A stretch of 64,000 bases of DNA from Limnobacter parvus (GCF_024623725.1 NZ_JANKHG010000014.1:186001-250000), one strand, 5' to 3'. Positions 41,755 to 50,668 are shown, numbered from the stretch's first letter. Made by a program: numbers and translations. The notes: a model not told the origin generated them from the letters alone.

Positions 41755-43212
41755 TTGGTTTGGTACAAACGCAACCCGCTTGCATCGGGCCAACAGCAAC
41801 GCCGCTCCCTGTTTGGTGAAATTCTTGACTGGATGCTGGCCCCACTGTTGATTTTGTGGCCAATGAGCATTGGCGTCACCTACCTTGTTGCGAAGTCCAT
41901 CGCCAACGATCCTTTTGATCACATTCTCGACGACAAAATCACTGCCCTTGCGCAAGAAGTGGCCGCACAAGCCAGCACCGATCGCTTTGAAATTCCCAAA
42001 GAAGCCATGGAAATTTTGCTGGCCGATGGCACCGACCAATTGCGCGTCCAGGTGTTGAGCAAAAGCGGAGAATTTTTACTGGGTGACGAACGCGATCTGC
42101 CCATACCCAAACGCGAGGCACGACAGATTGGCGTGGTGAATTTTCGGGACATCGTGGTGAACGGTGAAGACTTCCGCTCCGGCTATTTGTGGATTGAACT
42201 GCCCACCGTGGGCGAAAACCGCTTCATGTTGATTCAGATCGCGGAAACCCTGGGCAAACGCGATGGCCTTGCCAACGAAATTATCAAAGGCGTGATCCTA
42301 CCGCAGTTTGTCATTCTGCCGCTTGCCGTGTTGTTGGTGTGGTTTGGTTTGTCGCGGGGTATTGCTCCGCTAAACACCTTGCTGGAAATTATTCGAACTC
42401 GTAAACCCGACGACTTAAGCGCTCTTCAGACCAAAGACACACCGGAAGAATTGTTGCCGGTAATCACCGCACTGAACGAGCAACTGGAGCGGCTTGAACA
42501 CACCATCGACACTCAGAAACGTTTTGTGGCCGACGCGGCACATCAGTTAAAAACCCCACTGGCTGGCTTGCGCATGCAGGTGGAACTGCTCAGCGACGAA
42601 ACCGACGAAGCCGCCAAACTACGCAGCCTGCGCAGGCTTAAAGTGGGCACCGAACGCTCTACACGCTTGGTCAACCAGCTGCTTGCATTGGCCCGCACGG
42701 AAGCGCCCTCTGTGCTGCAGTTCGAAAAGCTTGATCTAACCCACATCGCCCGAGCCGTTACCCGCGACTTCGTGCCCGAGGCCATGACCAAACGCATTGA
42801 CCTGGGCGTTGAAGTACCGGACCACCCTGTGTACATGAACGGTCAAACCCTGATGCTGACGGAAATGCTAAAAAATCTGGTGGAAAACGCCCTGCGCTAC
42901 ACACCAGAGGCAGGCTGCGTAACCGTTCGTGTGGACGACAGCTTGCAGCGAGAGGCCATTGTGCTTGAAGTGGAAGACGACGGCCCCGGCATTCCAGCCA
43001 GCGAACGCAACTTGGTGTTCGACCGCTTTTACCGCGTACTGGGCACAAGCGAAGACGGTTCAGGACTTGGCCTGGCAATCGTTCAGGAAACTGCGCACCA
43101 GCACAATGCCAACGTCAGCATTCACGACAACCCGAAATCGATCCACCCAGACCGCAGTGGCACCTTGATGCGTGTCAGTTTCCCGCCGCACCACCGGCAA
43201 ATGGAAGATTGA
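41755..43212 (+). CDS. Sensor histidine kinase (TctE/QseC-like)
   Basis: 485 residues, starting at a TTG because no other start lies before the first membrane helix. Two transmembrane segments (about 25-48 and 183-203) flank a 2CSK_N-type periplasmic domain (DGTDQLRVQVLSKSGEFLLG, DFRSGYLWIELPTVGENRF). HisKA box RFVADAAHQLKTPLAGL with His263; N box EMLKNLVENALRYTPE; G1 EDDGPGIP; G2 EDGSGLGLAIV. It is the cognate kinase of the upstream regulator. The domain resembles sensors of tricarboxylates, but the ligand is inferred only weakly. Confidence 0.92.
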   Translation: MVWYKRNPLASGQQQRRSLFGEILDWMLAPLLILWPMSIGVTYLVAKSIANDPFDHILDDKITALAQEVAAQASTDRFEIPKEAMEILLADGTDQLRVQVLSKSGEFLLGDERDLPIPKREARQIGVVNFRDIVVNGEDFRSGYLWIELPTVGENRFMLIQIAETLGKRDGLANEIIKGVILPQFVILPLAVLLVWFGLSRGIAPLNTLLEIIRTRKPDDLSALQTKDTPEELLPVITALNEQLERLEHTIDTQKRFVADAAHQLKTPLAGLRMQVELLSDETDEAAKLRSLRRLKVGTERSTRLVNQLLALARTEAPSVLQFEKLDLTHIARAVTRDFVPEAMTKRIDLGVEVPDHPVYMNGQTLMLTEMLKNLVENALRYTPEAGCVTVRVDDSLQREAIVLEVEDDGPGIPASERNLVFDRFYRVLGTSEDGSGLGLAIVQETAHQHNANVSIHDNPKSIHPDRSGTLMRVSFPPHHRQMED

Positions 43213-43251
43213 TTGCTTAGAATAGAAGTTCAACGTTTCTAGAAGCACCCC

Positions 43252-44268
43252 ATGAAAGCAAAAGGCAGTGAATGGCAAGCCCCCGATGACGACAATCACA
43301 AGCTGGCCAATCTGTTCGGCCCTGTAGATGCCAACCTTCGGCAAATCGAAGCGGCCCTGCAAGTCAAAATCACCCGCCGCAATGGCACCTTGAATGTGCT
43401 GGGCGACAAAGAAAATGCAAAACAGGCTTTTATCCTGATCAATCATTTTTTTGAGAAAAGCGACAAGCCGGTGACTGCCGACGAAATTCAGCTGGCACTG
43501 GTTGAGCTGAAAAATACCAGCACCGTGGCCAGCGCGAAAAAAGAAATCCCAGTGATTTCAGGTGAAGATGAGCCTGTGGTGTTGAGAACCAAAAAAGCCG
43601 ATTTGCAACCCCGCACCGCCCGCCAAAAAGATTATCTTAAGGCAGTGCTGGAACACGACCTGACATTCGGCATTGGCCCAGCGGGCACCGGCAAAACCTA
43701 TCTTGCCGTGGCGTGCGCTGTGGATGCGCTTGAACGCGACAGCGTGAAACGAATCATACTGACCCGCCCTGCCGTGGAAGCCGGTGAGCGCTTGGGCTTC
43801 CTGCCAGGTGACCTGAACCAGAAGGTAGACCCTTACCTGCGCCCGCTGTACGATGCGCTCTATGATTTGGCCGGCTACGATCGTGTTCAAAAATGGTTTG
43901 AACGCAATGTCATTGAAATCGCACCGCTGGCCTACATGCGCGGCCGCACACTTAGCCACGCCTTTGTCATTCTGGACGAAGCCCAGAACACCACGCCCGA
44001 GCAGATGAAAATGTTTTTGACCCGGATCGGGTTTGGAAGCAGGGCCGTGATCACTGGCGACGTAACCCAGATCGACCTGCCGCGTGGCCAACAAAGCGGA
44101 CTTGTTCAAACCCAACACGTGTTGCGCAACGTGAAAGGCATTGCCATGACCTACTTCACCAGCGCAGACGTAGTTCGCCACCCGCTGGTGGCACGTATTG
44201 TTGAGGCCTATGAGCGTTACCACAACCCCGAACGAACCGGTACAGCCGGCGAAACCAATGACGAGTAA
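43252..44268 (+). CDS. ybeZ: PhoH family ATPase (PhoL/YbeZ)
   Basis: 338 residues. Walker A GPAGTGKT (142-149), then ILTRPAVEAGERLGFLPGDL, the Walker B motif FVILDEAQNTTPEQMKMFLT and the VTGDVTQIDLPRGQQSGL-type segment. N-terminal KH-like region (about 15-70). Belongs to the PhoH-YbeY module in RNA metabolism and ribosome maturation. Its stop overlaps the ybeY start region by 11 bases. Confidence 0.95.
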   Translation: MKAKGSEWQAPDDDNHKLANLFGPVDANLRQIEAALQVKITRRNGTLNVLGDKENAKQAFILINHFFEKSDKPVTADEIQLALVELKNTSTVASAKKEIPVISGEDEPVVLRTKKADLQPRTARQKDYLKAVLEHDLTFGIGPAGTGKTYLAVACAVDALERDSVKRIILTRPAVEAGERLGFLPGDLNQKVDPYLRPLYDALYDLAGYDRVQKWFERNVIEIAPLAYMRGRTLSHAFVILDEAQNTTPEQMKMFLTRIGFGSRAVITGDVTQIDLPRGQQSGLVQTQHVLRNVKGIAMTYFTSADVVRHPLVARIVEAYERYHNPERTGTAGETNDE

Positions 44269-44755
44269 GGTCGCCCCCCCCATCAGCGTGGCGATTCAGT
44301 GGGCAGTGCACGCTGACCACCCGCCATTTTCTGAAGTGGACAACAGCCGCATTCGGCGCTGGGCCAAGGCCTGCTTCATGGACCGTGCCGAAATTACAAT
44401 TCGCCTGGTGGGCGAAGAGGAAGGCAGGCAACTGAACCGCGACTTCCGTGGCAAAGACTACGCGACGAATGTACTCACCTTCCCCATGGACATGCCCGAC
44501 CTGGGTGCAGATTCCGGCTTGCCCGTGTATTTGGCCGATATCGTGATTTGCCCGGCTGTGGTGGAACGTGAGGCTGCCGAGCAGCAGAAAGACCCCATTG
44601 ACCACCTGGCGCACCTGGTTGTTCATGGCTGCCTGCATGCCCAAGGCTATGTTCACGAAAGCGATAGCCAGGCTGAATTGATGGAAAACCGGGAAATTGA
44701 AATCCTAAAACGTTTCAAGATATCAAACCCTTACATTAGTTCGTCCAAAAAATAG
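44258..44755 (+). CDS. ybeY: rRNA maturation endoribonuclease YbeY
   Basis: About 165 residues from an ATG inside the last codons of the PhoH gene. Zinc site HLVVHGCLHAQGYVHESD with His123, His127 and His133. The preceding motif FRGKDYATNVLTFPMD matches the family. YbeY takes part in 16S rRNA 3'-end maturation and ribosome quality control. The usual downstream corC and lnt genes are absent here; the tRNA-Lys gene follows instead. Confidence 0.95.
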   Translation: MTSKVAPPISVAIQWAVHADHPPFSEVDNSRIRRWAKACFMDRAEITIRLVGEEEGRQLNRDFRGKDYATNVLTFPMDMPDLGADSGLPVYLADIVICPAVVEREAAEQQKDPIDHLAHLVVHGCLHAQGYVHESDSQAELMENREIEILKRFKISNPYISSSKK

Positions 44756-44777
44756 TGGGAATATGGCACTTCAGGGC

Positions 44778-44806
44778 TTGACCACTTTTGAAAACTTGGC
44801 CATAAT
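44778..44806 (+). promoter_or_regulatory. Sigma-70 promoter of the tRNA-Lys gene
   Basis: TTGACC (44778-44783) and CATAAT (44801-44806) are separated by exactly 17 bases and lie about 41 bases before the tRNA. A good match to a strong housekeeping promoter. Confidence 0.75.
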
Positions 44807-44847
44807 CGCGGTCTTCGGTTGAGGGCGAAAGCCTAACAGCGAAATGT

Positions 44848-44923
44848 GGGTCGTTAGCTCAGCTGGTAGAGCAGAGGACTTTTAATCCTTTGGTCGTGAG
44901 TTCGAATCTCGCACGACCCACCA
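44848..44923 (+). tRNA. tRNA-Lys (anticodon UUU)
   Basis: 76 nt, full cloverleaf. Acceptor GGGTCGT/ACGACCC, D arm GCTC..GAGC, anticodon stem GAGGA/TCCTT with loop CTTTTAA (anticodon TTT), T arm GTGAG-TTCGAAT-CTCGC, and an encoded CCA end at 44921-44923. Confidence 0.97.
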
Positions 44924-44930
44924 CAAATTC

Positions 44931-44965
44931 AAGGACTTAGATGCGCAAGCGTCTAAGTCCTTTTT
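44931..44965 (+). terminator. Intrinsic terminator after tRNA-Lys
   Basis: AAGGACTTAGA (44931-44941) pairs with TCTAAGTCCTT (44952-44962), followed by a T run to 44965. It begins 8 bases after the CCA end. Confidence 0.92.
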
Positions 44966-45313
44966 CATTTCTGGCGATCTGGTACCAAACTGGTACCCAA
45001 GTACATTCAATTCGACCAAAAAATCAGCGCAAAAATACTTTCCGCTCAACTACCCCACACTGTATTTCAAACAAGTACCTTATTTTGGGCCACCACTCAA
45101 AACACGGGGCGTGTTGATTTCACAGATTTTCACAACTTTGACTCAGCATAATTCTGTAAAACTTAATAATTATTCGGGCGATTGCTGTTCACGCCGAGTT
45201 TATAAACAATCGTTTGTACCCTTACCACAGTAAATTTAACAGTGGTATGTCATATCCATTAGGTATATACAAAGTATTTGTGGAGGAGAAGTATAGCGGC
45301 ATTACATGTCCTT
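44966..45313. other. AT-rich gene-free interval downstream of tRNA-Lys
   Basis: About 350 bases with no credible gene. It starts with two TGGTACC copies separated by AAAC (about 44979-44996) and is visibly richer in A and T than its surroundings. It ends with an unusually strong SD-like GGAGGAG (45282-45288) that has no start codon at proper distance. It may hold the promoter of the lipoprotein operon; tRNA 3' flanks are also common integration sites, but no integrase is present. Confidence 0.5.
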
Positions 45314-46264
45314 ATGCCGATTCTCACTATGCGTCTATCCTACTTGGCAGCAACATTTTCAATCGCAATGCTTGGTGGGTGCGCCACCGTTAGCGAAGTT
45401 CCAACTTCATCTGGCGGAGTTGACGAGGCCATCGTCAAACTAGGAAAACCCTCTTCCGACACAGATCTTCTCCACTTCATGGAAAAAGGCGAATTGCTTC
45501 GTCGCAAGGGGCAACAACACGAAGCGCGCGAGAGCCTATTGCAAGCCGATGCGGTTGTACGTTTGTGGGAAGATCATGCGCGTAACCCAGTTGGCCGAGT
45601 TGCAGAAACTGCTGGCAGTCTGTTTCTGAATGACCAGGTTCGCACCTACGAAGGGCGGGATTTCGAAAAGGTGTTACTGAGTAACCGACTTACGGCCAGT
45701 CATCTTGCACTTGGCGAATGGGACAAGGCCCGAACAGAAGTAAAAAAAATGCACGAGCGCGAGGCGATTATTGCAGAGTTCCGTGCCAAAGACATCGAGA
45801 AAGCAAAGGCAGAAGCCCAGGAAAAAGGCGTAACTGCCAGCAGCTTCCGTGAGATTAATGGCTATCCGGTTGAAACCCTTGACCACCCTGAAGTCAACGC
45901 ACTCAAAAACTCATACGAATCTGCATATTCAAATTACATTGCAGGCTTTGTGTATGAAGCGTTGGGTGAAGGCGGTTTGGCCGCCGCGGGGTATCGCAAA
46001 GCCATTGAAATGCGCCCAGGCGAACCACTGCTTGCCTCCGCGCTGGAAGGATTGGACGCACGCATTAGCCGCGGTGGTGTAAAAGCTGGAATGGTAGACA
46101 CTTTGTTTATGATTGAAGCTGGCAATGCGCCCCAGTTGCAGTCTGTTCAACTGCCATTGTTGCTGCCTATTCCTTCTACGAGCACCGGTATAAACATCAT
46201 TGCAACACCGATCTCGTGGCCCACGGTGGGTCCGGTTCGCACACCCGAACCCCCCGTTTCCTAA
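45314..46264 (+). CDS. COG3014-like lipoprotein, N-terminal part of a frameshifted gene
   Basis: About 316 residues; the start may also be the ATG at 45329. A lipoprotein signal ends AMLGGC. The mature part has TPR-like helices (LHFMEKGELLRRKGQQHEAR, YIAGFVYEALGEGGLAAAGY, RKAIEMRPGEPLLASALEGL) typical of COG3014 outer-membrane lipoproteins. The frame stops just after EPPVS, whereas the family continues. The missing C-terminal half is present in the -1 frame right after a run of six C (46250-46255). First gene of an operon with YcfL-like and LpoB-like genes. Either a true frameshift mutation, a sequence error in the C run, or slippage. Confidence 0.8.
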   Translation: MPILTMRLSYLAATFSIAMLGGCATVSEVPTSSGGVDEAIVKLGKPSSDTDLLHFMEKGELLRRKGQQHEARESLLQADAVVRLWEDHARNPVGRVAETAGSLFLNDQVRTYEGRDFEKVLLSNRLTASHLALGEWDKARTEVKKMHEREAIIAEFRAKDIEKAKAEAQEKGVTASSFREINGYPVETLDHPEVNALKNSYESAYSNYIAGFVYEALGEGGLAAAGYRKAIEMRPGEPLLASALEGLDARISRGGVKAGMVDTLFMIEAGNAPQLQSVQLPLLLPIPSTSTGINIIATPISWPTVGPVRTPEPPVS

Positions 46265-46824
46265 CTGTCAACGACACGCAAAATGTAAACCTGGCTTTAC
46301 TCACAAACCTGGATTTGATGATCCGCAAATCGATTGCTGATGAAATGCCGGGCATCATCGCGCGCTCTTCCATTCGGGCAATCACGCGGGGAGCAGCTCA
46401 ACAAGCGATTGACGACAACGCCGGACAGTTCGGTGCGTTTGGATCAATTTTGAGCATTGTTTCCAAGGGTGCAGCATTCGCACTTGAACAGGCGGACGTG
46501 CGCAGTTGGCGCAACGTACCAGGTGAATATTCTGTGGGTCGTGCAGCGTTACCCGTGGGCAGACACAAAATATCGATTACCGACTCAATCGGTCAGCTTC
46601 ACACGCAGGAAGTAGAAGTCACTGGGCGTTACGCCGTGGTTCTGCTGAATGTAAACAGAAATGAAATTCAACTGGCCAGCAATGGCTACGGTGACAACGC
46701 GGTAATTGCCGAGGTGCTACCTCCTCCAGTTATTAAGCCAGTTGCAACAAGCGTCGAGAAAACCAAAAAGGTAAGCAAGAAAAAGACGCAAAGCGCCAGC
46801 AACACGGCACAACCAAAAAAATAA
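46216..46824 (+). CDS. COG3014-like protein, C-terminal part of a frameshifted gene
   Basis: The meaningful sequence begins around RFLTVNDTQNVNLALLTNLD (from about 46256); the upstream 40 bases overlap the N-terminal part in another frame, and the nominal start is a GTG inside it. Contains MIRKSIADEMPGIIARSSIR, then AITRGAAQQA, DVRSWRNVPGEYSVGRAALP and VGRHKISITDS, as expected for the C-terminal half of COG3014 proteins. A Lys-rich tail ends the protein. It has no signal peptide or SD of its own, so it is unlikely to be an independent gene. Confidence 0.75.
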   Translation: MAHGGSGSHTRTPRFLTVNDTQNVNLALLTNLDLMIRKSIADEMPGIIARSSIRAITRGAAQQAIDDNAGQFGAFGSILSIVSKGAAFALEQADVRSWRNVPGEYSVGRAALPVGRHKISITDSIGQLHTQEVEVTGRYAVVLLNVNRNEIQLASNGYGDNAVIAEVLPPPVIKPVATSVEKTKKVSKKKTQSASNTAQPKK

Positions 46825-46848
46825 ACAGAAACCAAAGGTAAATCCAAC

Positions 46849-47232
46849 ATGAAAAATATTTTCGCTGTAATTTTGTTGTTGTGGAGTTCATTTGCCTTCG
46901 CGCAAGCTGCCGCCACCAAAGTTGAATTTGCCGGCACATCCGACGCCATCAAAGTCAACAAAATCATGGTTAAGCAAGGTGCCTTAATGCAGGTGCAGGC
47001 CGAAATGTATAACGATCTTCGCAAGCCGATGACCGTTTACTACCGCACACGCTGGCTTGACGAGGGTGGATTCCAAGTGTGGGAAGATGAAGCGTGGAAG
47101 CCCATGGTATTCCAGGCGTTCACTACACAGCGCATCCAAATGACGGCTCCAACACCCAAAGCCCGCGATTTCAAAATTCAGCTAAGCACACAGGACGCGA
47201 CCCAAGCACCTCGTGAATCGCTGAACCAATAA
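46849..47232 (+). CDS. YcfL-like (DUF1425) periplasmic protein
   Basis: 127 residues with a cleavable signal peptide (about 1-19, FAFAQA). The mature part is a small beta-sandwich pattern: KVNKIMVKQGALMQVQAEMY, NDLRKPMTVYYRTRWLDEGG, QAFTTQRIQMTAPTPKARDF. This matches YcfL/DUF1425, which is encoded next to lpoB in many gammaproteobacteria; the same order is seen here. Unlike E. coli YcfL it does not end its signal in a lipobox. Role presumably in envelope or peptidoglycan control. Confidence 0.8.
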   Translation: MKNIFAVILLLWSSFAFAQAAATKVEFAGTSDAIKVNKIMVKQGALMQVQAEMYNDLRKPMTVYYRTRWLDEGGFQVWEDEAWKPMVFQAFTTQRIQMTAPTPKARDFKIQLSTQDATQAPRESLNQ

Positions 47233-47258
47233 CATCAAAACACACCAAGGAATTATCC

Positions 47259-47873
47259 ATGCAAATGTTAAGCAAAATCCGCCTACAAACACTGGCCCTA
47301 CCTTTAGCATTGTCCCTTTTGGCCAGCGGCTGTGCTGTCACCAATCCAATCGTCGGCGATGGTTCCGTACAATACGGCGATTCAAAAGCTGTTGAAACAG
47401 TTAGTAATGAGTTTGGTTCTACAGACCTGCAAACTATTGCGGAAAGCATGTCACGTTCGCTAACGCAATTTTCCGCAACGGCCTACAAAGACCGCCCCTT
47501 GGTCACTGTGGCCGAGGTTAAAAACAAAACCAGCGAGTACATTGACACCCGTTCGATCACCGACTCAATTAAAACCCAAGTGATCAAGGGCGGCACCATG
47601 CGCTTTGTTACTGACATCAATCAGATGCAAAACCAAACCGATGAACTGGCCCGCCAAAATCAATCTGGCCTGTACAAGAAATCCACCACTGCAAAAACCG
47701 GTCAAATGCAGGGCGCAAAGTATCGCGTGGAAGGCAGTATTACCTCAATCGTCAAGCGCAGCGGCGACATCAAAGACGTGTACTACAAGTTCACATTGCA
47801 AATGTTTGACATTGAATCGGGCGTAACCGAGTGGATGGACGAACGTGAAATCCGCAAAACCTCCAGTAAATAA
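47259..47873 (+). CDS. lpoB: Penicillin-binding protein activator LpoB-like lipoprotein
   Basis: 204 residues. Lipobox LLASGC near residue 25. The mature domain matches LpoB: STDLQTIAESMSRSLTQFSA, RPLVTVAEVKNKTSEYIDTR, SITDSIKTQVIKGGTMRFV, AKYRVEGSITSIVKRSGDIK, YKFTLQMFDIESGVTEWMDE and REIRKT. LpoB reaches through the periplasm to activate PBP1b. Whether it does so in this lineage is inference; operon neighbours (COG3014, YcfL) support the family call. Confidence 0.88.
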   Translation: MQMLSKIRLQTLALPLALSLLASGCAVTNPIVGDGSVQYGDSKAVETVSNEFGSTDLQTIAESMSRSLTQFSATAYKDRPLVTVAEVKNKTSEYIDTRSITDSIKTQVIKGGTMRFVTDINQMQNQTDELARQNQSGLYKKSTTAKTGQMQGAKYRVEGSITSIVKRSGDIKDVYYKFTLQMFDIESGVTEWMDEREIRKTSSK

Positions 47874-47888
47874 GCAGGAGTTCTCGAT

Positions 47889-48731
47889 ATGAGCAATATC
47901 CACCAGCGCCTAGTGCGTCTTCTCCGCTTCACTTTACTCGGTATTGCCAGCCTTGCCGGTACCACGGCATTGGCCGAGGTGCGCATTGCTGTTACCGATC
48001 TTTCGTATGAAGAAAGTGTGGCGCATTACTTCTCGGAAACCAGCTACAGCTTCAAAGGCAAGTCAGATTTTCGTGATTCAAGTTCGGCCCGAGACACCAA
48101 CACCACGTCTCGCGAAAGTTCGAATACCAGCCTTAGTTCTTCTGTTGACATGGCCTATTCGAACAAGCAAGGTTACCGACTCATCATTCAGCGTGGTGAG
48201 CTTCGCAAATTTACAGGCGACATCAAAGGCGGTTTGATTAAAAACGGCTACCGGGTGGTTCAGGGGAAACCCTGGACATCAACCAACACTGAAACCCTGT
48301 ATGACATTATTGCCCGAATTAAAAAAGGCTTTTATCCCAACACCGACTACGTGCTGTTCGGTACGGTGACAGCAATTGATTTCCGCAACGACAACAACAA
48401 AATTCAGGGCAGCAACGCCACCAATTACTCCACTAACCTGGAACTGGTAGCCGAATTTTCTTTAATCAATGTGAAAACGTATGAAGTTAAAGCGGGTTTT
48501 TCTGCAATAGGAGAGGGGTCTGAATCGAAGCTGTTAACAGGCGATGGCGTCACCAACTTTTCGCCCAGCATTCCCAGAATCATGAAACAGGTTTCTGAGA
48601 ACCTAGGTGCCGATGTATCCGGCCAAGTGTATTCACAATTTTCCGAAGGTGCACGGCCAGTTATTCGCGGCAGCAATGTTGATATCCAGCAGAACATCTC
48701 TGTAGAAGAAAAAGTAATCACGTATCGTTAG
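47889..48731 (+). CDS. Secreted CsgG/LpoB-like protein, last gene of the lipoprotein operon
   Basis: 280 residues. Signal peptide (about 1-30, ALAEVRIAV). Begins VRIAVTDLSYEESVAHYFSE as in CsgG-type folds, and has a Ser/Thr-rich insertion (about 55-85). The later segments YVLFGTVTAIDFRNDNNKIQ, LELVAEFSLINVKTYEVKAG and FSAIGEGSESKLL are typical of the LpoB/CsgG superfamily (TolB N-terminal-like fold). No lipobox cysteine. It starts 15 bases after lpoB. Probably a periplasmic or outer-membrane partner of the preceding lipoproteins; specific role unknown. Confidence 0.7.
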   Translation: MSNIHQRLVRLLRFTLLGIASLAGTTALAEVRIAVTDLSYEESVAHYFSETSYSFKGKSDFRDSSSARDTNTTSRESSNTSLSSSVDMAYSNKQGYRLIIQRGELRKFTGDIKGGLIKNGYRVVQGKPWTSTNTETLYDIIARIKKGFYPNTDYVLFGTVTAIDFRNDNNKIQGSNATNYSTNLELVAEFSLINVKTYEVKAGFSAIGEGSESKLLTGDGVTNFSPSIPRIMKQVSENLGADVSGQVYSQFSEGARPVIRGSNVDIQQNISVEEKVITYR

Positions 48732-49085
48732 GGCTTTCCGCACCGGCCCGTGTTCGCAAAGCATCTAGCCATCTGCAACATGGGCTACTCTGCCATGCAA
48801 GCAGCTCAACCCTGCTTCATTCTTTTATTGGACATGGCCATTTAGTTGCTGCAGATCCTGCTCGGGCAGCATCCCAAAAACAAATGATTTATTGCTGTCA
48901 CTCACAGCATGCATTTGCACTCAATTGTCACCTAACGCGCATGGGCCCCTCTCCACACCGGAGACAGGCGTCTGTCCACAAACCTCCCCGTGCTAAGGTG
49001 GTCGTTGCTGAACACGGAAAGCGTGTCGTTTCGCTAAATCAAGCTCAGTCCGGATAACCCATCTTCATATTGTTAAGGAACTGAC
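48732..49085. other. Gene-free interval with two small hairpins
   Basis: 354 bases without a credible gene. Two short inverted repeats are visible: GGAGACAG-GCGT-CTGTCC (about 48960-48978) and ACACG-GAAAG-CGTGT (about 49012-49026). Neither is followed by a T run. No repeat shared with the elements at 5.5 and 30.8 kb was seen. Confidence 0.5.
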
Positions 49086-49757
49086 ATGAGCAAGACCATC
49101 CTCTTGGTCCACGGGCTTGCAGGGAACTCTGCTGCAATGGGTTTTCTGGCCGCATCTCTAAGACTTCAGGGCTATAAAACCGTGTCGCTTGACTATCCTT
49201 CAACCAAACACACCATTGAAGAATGCACTCACCTCTATTTAAAACCTGCAATTGAAGCACTGGCCTTTGAGGAAAGTTTGAACATTGTGACCCACTCCGT
49301 CAGTGGAGTAATGCTTCGTTATTACCTGGCGCACCACAAAGTTCATAACCTGGAGCGCGTGGTAATGCTTGCGCCTGGGCATGGCGGCAGTAAAACCCTG
49401 GCGGTGCTGCGGCGCCACCCTTTGTTTCCGATGTTGATGGGTCCGGCTGGAATTCAATCTGGAGACGATGCGCGTCAGTTTGACCCTAAACTTGGGCCTT
49501 ACACTGGCCCCGATCTGGGAATAGTGGCTGGGTGCATTGCATTGGACCCAATCGGCTGGGCTGTGATGCCCTGGCCAAACGATGGAAAATTGACCGTCAA
49601 CTCGACGCATCTTGAAGGCATGAAAGACCACATTGTGCTGCCTGTCAGCCATGACTCTATCTTGATTGACCCACTGGCAATTTTTCAGACAAGCCATTTC
49701 CTGAAACATGGCACATTCAAGTCTTTGATTGCCGAACGGCAAAACAAGGCCGCCTGA
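49086..49757 (+). CDS. Alpha/beta hydrolase, lipase-like
   Basis: 223 residues. Oxyanion segment ILLVHGLAGNSAAMG, nucleophile elbow NIVTHSVSGVMLRYYL with Ser71 (the usual second Gly is Ser), and NLERVVMLAPGHGGS after it. C-terminal His in LPVSHDSILI. It resembles small cytosolic lipases or esterases (the EstA/PGAP1-like group). No signal peptide. Stands alone; substrate unknown. Confidence 0.85.
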   Translation: MSKTILLVHGLAGNSAAMGFLAASLRLQGYKTVSLDYPSTKHTIEECTHLYLKPAIEALAFEESLNIVTHSVSGVMLRYYLAHHKVHNLERVVMLAPGHGGSKTLAVLRRHPLFPMLMGPAGIQSGDDARQFDPKLGPYTGPDLGIVAGCIALDPIGWAVMPWPNDGKLTVNSTHLEGMKDHIVLPVSHDSILIDPLAIFQTSHFLKHGTFKSLIAERQNKAA

Positions 49758-49893
49758 AGATTCTTTTTCATTGTTTGCCGCGTTGTTCGTGGAACTACCC
49801 AACCTGGAAAGTAACTTAATTTGCACACCTTGAGGCCATGCTTTTGTCATGGCCAAAACCTTGCAAAAACAAAAATACTCTCAGGAAGTTTTC

Positions 49894-50604
49894 ATGAAGA
49901 AATTAATAGTTCTGTCGGCCTTTATTCTGTCAGCATGCGGCGGTGGTGGTGATGGCAGCAGCCCGTCCGCACCTGTTGCACCATCTGAAAGCACGTTGTC
50001 CTTCGAATTGAACAGTGCCGCCACCAACATCTATGAATTACCACATACTTTTTATGTGAATGGCCGAACACAGGCCGGGCTTGATGTGTCTGCCACCCTC
50101 AGCTTTGATCCGCAACCTGAGGCCACATTTGAAGGGCAACTCTCTAAAATTTCACGACTCACTTTTACGCAGCGTAAAGGCAATGCAGATCCTGTTGTTG
50201 AAAGATTCACAAGGTTCTTCAAATTCTTCCCACTGTTGATCACAGGGGCAACGGCCAGCGGCGAGAAAAGTGGATTCAACTACTTTGTACCAACTTCAAC
50301 CAGCCGACTGCCTGCCTCTGCCAATGTGGGGAGCACCGGGCCGGTGGCAAGCGGCCAATTTTTTACCGATGCCTCAAAAAGAGTACAAAGTGGTACCGGG
50401 GTCATTACTTACTCGGTTGAAGCCGACACAGCCAACACCGCTTTCCTTTGCACTCACAGCACCTTCCAGAACACGTTCAATACAGTTAGGGCAACTCAGT
50501 CGGAATGCTTCCGCATCCGCCCCGACGGTACGGTGATTGGTTTGAAGCTTACCCTTGGGGTTTATGACAACGACACGCTGCTGGAGACGATTCAGTTTCA
50601 ATAA
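49894..50604 (+). CDS. Hypothetical lipoprotein
   Basis: About 236 residues, start chosen at MKKLIVLSAF because an SD (CAGGAAG) precedes it. The signal ends in lipobox ILSAC followed by a Gly/Ser/Pro linker. The mature part is beta-rich (TFYVNGRTQAGLDVSATLSF, FFKFFPLLITGATASGEKSG, GTGVITYSVEADTANTAFLC). No family recognised. Followed by an intrinsic terminator. Confidence 0.75.
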   Translation: MKKLIVLSAFILSACGGGGDGSSPSAPVAPSESTLSFELNSAATNIYELPHTFYVNGRTQAGLDVSATLSFDPQPEATFEGQLSKISRLTFTQRKGNADPVVERFTRFFKFFPLLITGATASGEKSGFNYFVPTSTSRLPASANVGSTGPVASGQFFTDASKRVQSGTGVITYSVEADTANTAFLCTHSTFQNTFNTVRATQSECFRIRPDGTVIGLKLTLGVYDNDTLLETIQFQ

Positions 50605-50635
50605 GTCTTCCGCATTGTATTGGAGTGAAGTTCAC

Positions 50636-50668
50636 AAAGCCCCTCACTGTCGAAGTGTCGGGCTTTTT
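50636..50668 (+). terminator. Intrinsic terminator after the hypothetical lipoprotein
   Basis: AAAGCCC..CACT (50636-50648) pairs with AGTG..GGGCTTT (50654-50666) and runs into five T. It separates the small lipoprotein from the next gene. Confidence 0.85.

Noticed and set aside
45278-45313. TTG start for the COG3014-like gene
   Set aside because: That codon overlaps the SD-like GGAGGAG stretch itself; a lipoprotein signal begins only at the later ATGs.
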